Assembly: GCF_022829285.1 (NCBI RefSeq)
Contig: NZ_JAKSYI010000060.1
Span: 186,001-250,000, forward strand
DNA: 64,000 bases
Reading direction: 5' to 3'
From: Methylobacterium sp. J-078
GTDB lineage: Bacteria > Pseudomonadota > Alphaproteobacteria > Rhizobiales > Beijerinckiaceae
Below, piece by piece: positions 60,427 through 64,000 of the stretch (positions within the stretch are counted from its first letter, which is position 1; each line of letters begins with the position of its first letter). A program made the position numbers and the translations under genes. Under the pieces are notes generated by a model. The model made no database searches, was not told the DNA's origin, and saw nothing but the letters and a program-made list of their open reading frames with translations.

Positions 60427-61683
60427 TCAGGCCGTGACGGGGCCGAGGGGTGCGGCGCTGCCTGATTCGGGTGCTGCCGGCGTCAGCACCTTGCCGCGCG
60501 GACCGACCCAGGTGCCGACCCACTTGCGCTGCCAGACCAGCAGGCAGCCGAGCACCACCGCCGCGAAGACCGCGTAGCCGACGAAGCCGTAGGCGAACGA
60601 GCCGGTATACTGCTTCGACAGGCCCATGACGTTCGGCAGGATGGCGCCGCCGAGGGCGCCGACCTCGCCGATCATCGAGCCGGCCACCGCGGTGTTGGCC
60701 GGCCAGCGCAGGGGCACGAGCTGGAACAGAGCGCCGTTGCCGGCGCCCAGCGCCGCGAAGCAGAGCATGAACAGCGCCGTGGTCAGCGCGAGGGAGGGCG
60801 TCGCGGTCAGGAGCAGGAACGAGCCCACGGCGGCCAGCAGCACCACCGACAGCACCAGGATGCCGCCCATGCGGTCGGCGAAGTAGCCGCCGACGACGCG
60901 GATGCCGGAGCCCATCAGGGCGGCCAGCATGGTGAGGCGCCCGGCCTCCACCTTCGTCACGCCGAACTGCTCGTAGAAGAAGGTCGGCAGGAAGTTGGAC
61001 AGGCCGATGAAGCCCCCGAAGGTGATGATGTAGATGAGGTTGAAGGCCCAGCCGTCCTTCTGGAACAGGCAGGAGACGTGTTCCTTGAAGGACTGATGCT
61101 CCGCGTCCGGCGGCTCCTTGGCGAAGACGATCATGACGATGAGCGGGATCGCCATGACGCAGCCGGCAAAGCCGTAGACGGACTGCCAACCGTAGACCTG
61201 TGCCAGGGGCGGGGCGAAGAGCACGGCGAGCACCGTGCCGGAATTACCGGCGCCGGCGATGCCCATCGCCAGACCCTTGTGCTCCTTGGGAAACCAGCCC
61301 GAGCCGAGCGACAGGGCGACGCCGAAGGAAGCGCCCGCGATCCCGAGCAGCACGCCCATGGCGAGCACCTCGTCGTAGGTGTTCACGTAGAAGAAGCCGT
61401 AGGCCATCGCGAGCATGATGATGGTCATCTCGGTGATGGCGGCGTTCTTGCGCCCGATATACTGGGCCAGCACCCCGAGCGGGAAGCGCATGATGGCGCC
61501 AGCCAGGATCGGCAGCGAGATCATGAACCCGGTCTGGGCCGGGGTGAGCTTGTAGGTCTCGGTGATGAACGGGCCCATCGCGCCGTTGAGTACCCAGATC
61601 GCGAAGCAGAAATCGAAGTAGAGGAACGCGGCGAACAGGGTCGGGGGGTGACCGGATTTCATCACGGTCTTGAAGCTGGCCAT
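60427..61683 (-). CDS. NarK/NasA-type nitrate/nitrite MFS transporter
   Basis: A 418-residue carrier with about 12 transmembrane helices. It has the nitrate porter features: FAIWVLNGAMGPFITETYKL at about 28-47, RFPLGVLAQYIGRKN, and the signature GIAGAGNSGTVLAVLFAPPL (141-160), the glycine-rich nitrate signature of the NNP family; the second, FAALGAGNGALFQLVPLRWP, lies in the C-terminal half (about 309-328). It would import nitrate for assimilation or exchange nitrite. No nitrate reductase genes lie in the window. Start ATG 61683, MASFKTVMKSGHPPTLF; earlier frame is not conserved. Confidence 0.88.
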   Translation of the reverse strand: MASFKTVMKSGHPPTLFAAFLYFDFCFAIWVLNGAMGPFITETYKLTPAQTGFMISLPILAGAIMRFPLGVLAQYIGRKNAAITEMTIIMLAMAYGFFYVNTYDEVLAMGVLLGIAGASFGVALSLGSGWFPKEHKGLAMGIAGAGNSGTVLAVLFAPPLAQVYGWQSVYGFAGCVMAIPLIVMIVFAKEPPDAEHQSFKEHVSCLFQKDGWAFNLIYIITFGGFIGLSNFLPTFFYEQFGVTKVEAGRLTMLAALMGSGIRVVGGYFADRMGGILVLSVVLLAAVGSFLLLTATPSLALTTALFMLCFAALGAGNGALFQLVPLRWPANTAVAGSMIGEVGALGGAILPNVMGLSKQYTGSFAYGFVGYAVFAAVVLGCLLVWQRKWVGTWVGPRGKVLTPAAPESGSAAPLGPVTA

Positions 61684-61969
61684 GGAGTGCGTCTCGAGGT
61701 TCGCGGCCGCGTGGCGGCCGCTCTTGCCAAGGGATCCGGACTCACGCCGTCCGCCTGCGGAGCGCCGTTGCTCCGCCCGTCGCCACGGGGCGACGCAGCA
61801 CCAAGAGCATCGAACGTGCCAGTTGCGGGATGCTCGACGCTTCGGGCCATCGATGCCCGTGCTGCCCATCCGAGATGCGGGCCCGTGCCGCGCGACGCGG
61901 CATTGCCCATTCCTTAGGCCTATGGCCCGATTGCTCGGATCGTGCGCGAACCGGGCCTGCGCGCGGCTT

Positions 61970-64000
61970 TCAGGCGTCGGACTGGAAGGCGGCGAGCGGC
62001 GCGGCGATGGTGCAGGTGACGCCGTCCGGCGGGAAGGCCAGGGCGATGGTTCCGCCGACCTGGCCCGCGAGACCACGCTCGATGAAGCGGGAGCCGAAGC
62101 CCTTGCGCGCCGGCTTGGTCACCGGCGGTCCGCCGACCTCCGCCCAGGAGAACACGAGGTGCGCCTCGTCGGCGTCCGGGCGGATCGACCAGCGGATGGC
62201 GACGTGGCCGTCCTCGCGGGAGAGCGACCCGTACTTGGCGGCGTTGGTGGCGAGTTCGTGCAGCATCAGCGCCAGGGACAGGGCGGGCTTCGCGCCGATC
62301 TCGAGGTCGGGACCGTCGAGGTGGAAGCGTCCGCTGCGGTCCTCGTGGAGCTTCAGCGCCCCGCGCACCACGGGGCCGATCAGGGTGCTGCCCAGCGCAC
62401 CGCCCATCAGGAGGTCGTGCGCCTGGCCCAGCGCGATGAGGCGGCCGGCCAGTACCTCCTTGGCGGTATCGACGTCGACGGCCGAGCGCATGGTCTGGGT
62501 GGCGATCGACTGCACCATCGCCAGCAGGTTCTTCATCCGGTGGCTGAGTTCGCGGTTGAGCAGTTCCTGCTGCTCCTCCGCCCGCAGGCGGGCCACGGCG
62601 GCGCGGGTGCGGTCGACCACGTTGCGCAGGAAGTCGAGGATGTCGGGGGTCCAGTTGCGCCGCTTCGCGTCGTGCAGACAGAGGACCGCCACGAGATGCC
62701 CGCGCTCCATCAGCGGCAGATTGATCACGGTGCGCACGTCGAGGGCACGAAAGCCCCGGGCCTGCGGGGCGGTGCGCGGATCGGCCTCGACGTCGTCGAC
62801 GATGACCACCCGCCCCTGCCGAAGCTCCGGCAGGTAGCTGCCGTAATCCGCGTAGCGATGCCGGCCGGCGATGCTGGTCACGCCCGGCAGCGTCCAGTCG
62901 CGGGCGATGTCGAGGTAGCGGCCCGTCTTGTCGAGGGTTCCGTAAGCGGCCCGGGTCAGCCCCAGGGTGCGGCCCGCGATCTCGGCGGCCGCGTAGGCCA
63001 TCTCGGCGGGATCGTGCAGCTCGCCCAGGCGCTCGCCGAGTTCCACCAGGGCGGCCTGGCGCTCCTCCGAGCGCTTGCGCTCGGTGATGTCCACGGAGGC
63101 GCCCGGAAACCGTAGCGGCGTGCCGTCGGGCGCACGCACGAGGCGCCCGCGCGCGATCACCCAGCGGTGCGAGCCGTCCGGCTGCACGATCCGGTACTCA
63201 CAGGCGAACTCCTCGGCTCCGGCGAAGAGGCGGTCGAGCTCCGCCTGGAACATCGCCACGTCGTCGGGGTGGAAGTTGCGGGTGTAGTCCGCCAGCGGCG
63301 CGCCGAGGGCCGCCCGCTCCGGATCGACGGTGTAGATCCGGGCGAAGTTGGCGTCCGCGTAGACGACGTTCTCGCGCAAATCCCAGTCCCAGGTCCCGAT
63401 CATGCCGGAGGCGCCGAGGGCGAGGCCGAGGCGCTCCTCGCTCCGGCGCAGGCGCGCGCTGGCCGCCTTGCTCTCGGTGACGTCCGTCACCGTCAGGACC
63501 GCGCCTTCGACGATGCCCCCCTCGATGATCGGGGCGTTGGTGGTGATCACGTCGATGGGCGTGCCGTCCCGCCGAAAGAACGTGGTCGCCCGCTCGCGCA
63601 AGGGTTCGCCCGTCCTCAAGGAACGGACGACCTCGCAGTCCGAACTCGGGAAGGGGCGCCCGTCGGCGTGGTGATGGTGGGCGACGTCGTGCAGGTTCTG
63701 CCCGATCAGCTCCCCCTCCCCCCAGCCCAGCATGGCCTCCGCCGCCGGGTTGGCGAAGGTGATGATGTCGTCCCGGGTGAGGCGGAAGACCGATTCGCTG
63801 AGGTGATCCGTGACGGTCTGGAGCAGGGCCGTCTGCTTCTCCAGGGCCTCCTCGGCCCGGTGCTGGACCGTACGGTCCCGCAGGATCTTGAGGTATCCGA
63901 TATGGACCTCGCTCCCGTCCCTGAGGGGCATCATCTCGCCCTGGGCCCAGAAGAGGGTTCCATCCTTGCGCTGGTGCCAGCGCTCGTCGTTGGCCCGGCC
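61970..64000 (-). CDS. PAS-GAF-HWE family sensor histidine kinase (5' end outside window)
   Basis: The frame is open from the stop at 61970 to the right edge and continues upstream past 64000; residues before the ATG at 63934 (DERWHQRKDGTLFWAQGE) are clearly part of a PAS domain, so the gene is truncated by the window. In order it shows the end of one PAS domain, two more (with ENVVYADANFARIY and HPDDVAMFQ), a GAF domain (LGLTRAAYGTLDKTGRYLDIA to VLCLHDAKRRNW), then an HWE-type kinase: the H-box LSHRMKNLLAMVQSIA holds the phospho-His, and the catalytic part has LMLHELATNAAKYGS and a WAEVGGPPV block. HWE kinases are abundant in Hyphomicrobiales and often sense light or redox; the signal here is unknown. 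Confidence 0.9.
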   Translation of the reverse strand, partial: GRANDERWHQRKDGTLFWAQGEMMPLRDGSEVHIGYLKILRDRTVQHRAEEALEKQTALLQTVTDHLSESVFRLTRDDIITFANPAAEAMLGWGEGELIGQNLHDVAHHHHADGRPFPSSDCEVVRSLRTGEPLRERATTFFRRDGTPIDVITTNAPIIEGGIVEGAVLTVTDVTESKAASARLRRSEERLGLALGASGMIGTWDWDLRENVVYADANFARIYTVDPERAALGAPLADYTRNFHPDDVAMFQAELDRLFAGAEEFACEYRIVQPDGSHRWVIARGRLVRAPDGTPLRFPGASVDITERKRSEERQAALVELGERLGELHDPAEMAYAAAEIAGRTLGLTRAAYGTLDKTGRYLDIARDWTLPGVTSIAGRHRYADYGSYLPELRQGRVVIVDDVEADPRTAPQARGFRALDVRTVINLPLMERGHLVAVLCLHDAKRRNWTPDILDFLRNVVDRTRAAVARLRAEEQQELLNRELSHRMKNLLAMVQSIATQTMRSAVDVDTAKEVLAGRLIALGQAHDLLMGGALGSTLIGPVVRGALKLHEDRSGRFHLDGPDLEIGAKPALSLALMLHELATNAAKYGSLSREDGHVAIRWSIRPDADEAHLVFSWAEVGGPPVTKPARKGFGSRFIERGLAGQVGGTIALAFPPDGVTCTIAAPLAAFQSDA

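Overview
The window reads as chromosomal DNA of a GC-rich alphaproteobacterium of the order Hyphomicrobiales (Rhizobiales), most likely a Methylobacteriaceae member such as Methylobacterium. This rests on very high GC in nearly all genes, aerobic cobaltochelatase CobS/CobT, an alphaproteobacterial AddA/AddB pair, a DivL-type cell-cycle kinase, argJ next to mutT, and typical alphaproteobacterial families (DUF2794, DUF1289, DUF1186, a TsaE-kinase fusion). The species is an inference from family content; no search was run.

Layout. 0-2.2 kb: divergent cobalamin lower-loop genes cobT (cut by the window edge) and cobS, then a DUF1289 protein and a retropepsin-like protease. 2.2-6.7 kb: a PAP2 phosphatase-autotransporter fusion and dusA. 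6.7-8.8 kb: gene-poor, with one PAS protein. 8.8-12.9 kb: L,D-transpeptidase, bluB behind a leader with an internal terminator, DUF2794, Bax-inhibitor family, DUF1186. 13-18 kb: pheT, pheS, rplT, rpmI and two identical tRNA-Asp genes. 18-25.4 kb: small secreted and membrane proteins, an overlapping exonuclease-DNA ligase-yjbQ operon, a TPR methyltransferase and a YoaK transporter. 25.4-30.6 kb: arfB, bolA, a J-domain protein and the cobaltochelatase pair with a DUF29 gene between. 30.6-43 kb: a long minus-strand block running divL-like kinase, tsaE/amgK fusion, murU, addB, PIN toxin, ribbon-helix-helix antitoxin, addA. 43.4-48 kb: ahcY and a 980-residue RTX/VCBS protein. 48-53.6 kb: acyl-CoA synthetase, nitroreductase and small genes. 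53.8-57.9 kb: overlapping argJ, SIMPL, mutT, then DUF6880. 58-64 kb: DUF427, methyltransferase, glycine-zipper protein, ComF, nitrate-type MFS carrier and a PAS/GAF/HWE kinase cut by the right edge.

How genes relate. Three separate loci serve vitamin B12: ring chelation of cobalt (CobS/CobT chelatase), lower ligand synthesis (BluB) and its attachment (CobT/CobS). DNA repair appears twice: AddAB and the ligase/exonuclease pair. The TsaE-AmgK fusion and MurU together suggest peptidoglycan sugar recycling.

The least ordinary items are: a toxin-antitoxin pair inserted between addB and addA with its antitoxin stop overlapping the addA start; a palindromic element of about 102 bp translated in frame inside the DNA ligase; a 36-residue higher-order repeat in the RTX protein; a Tyr in place of the phospho-His in the DivL-like kinase; and the phosphatase-autotransporter fusion. 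I see no CRISPR array, insertion sequence, prophage or clearly new multi-gene system.
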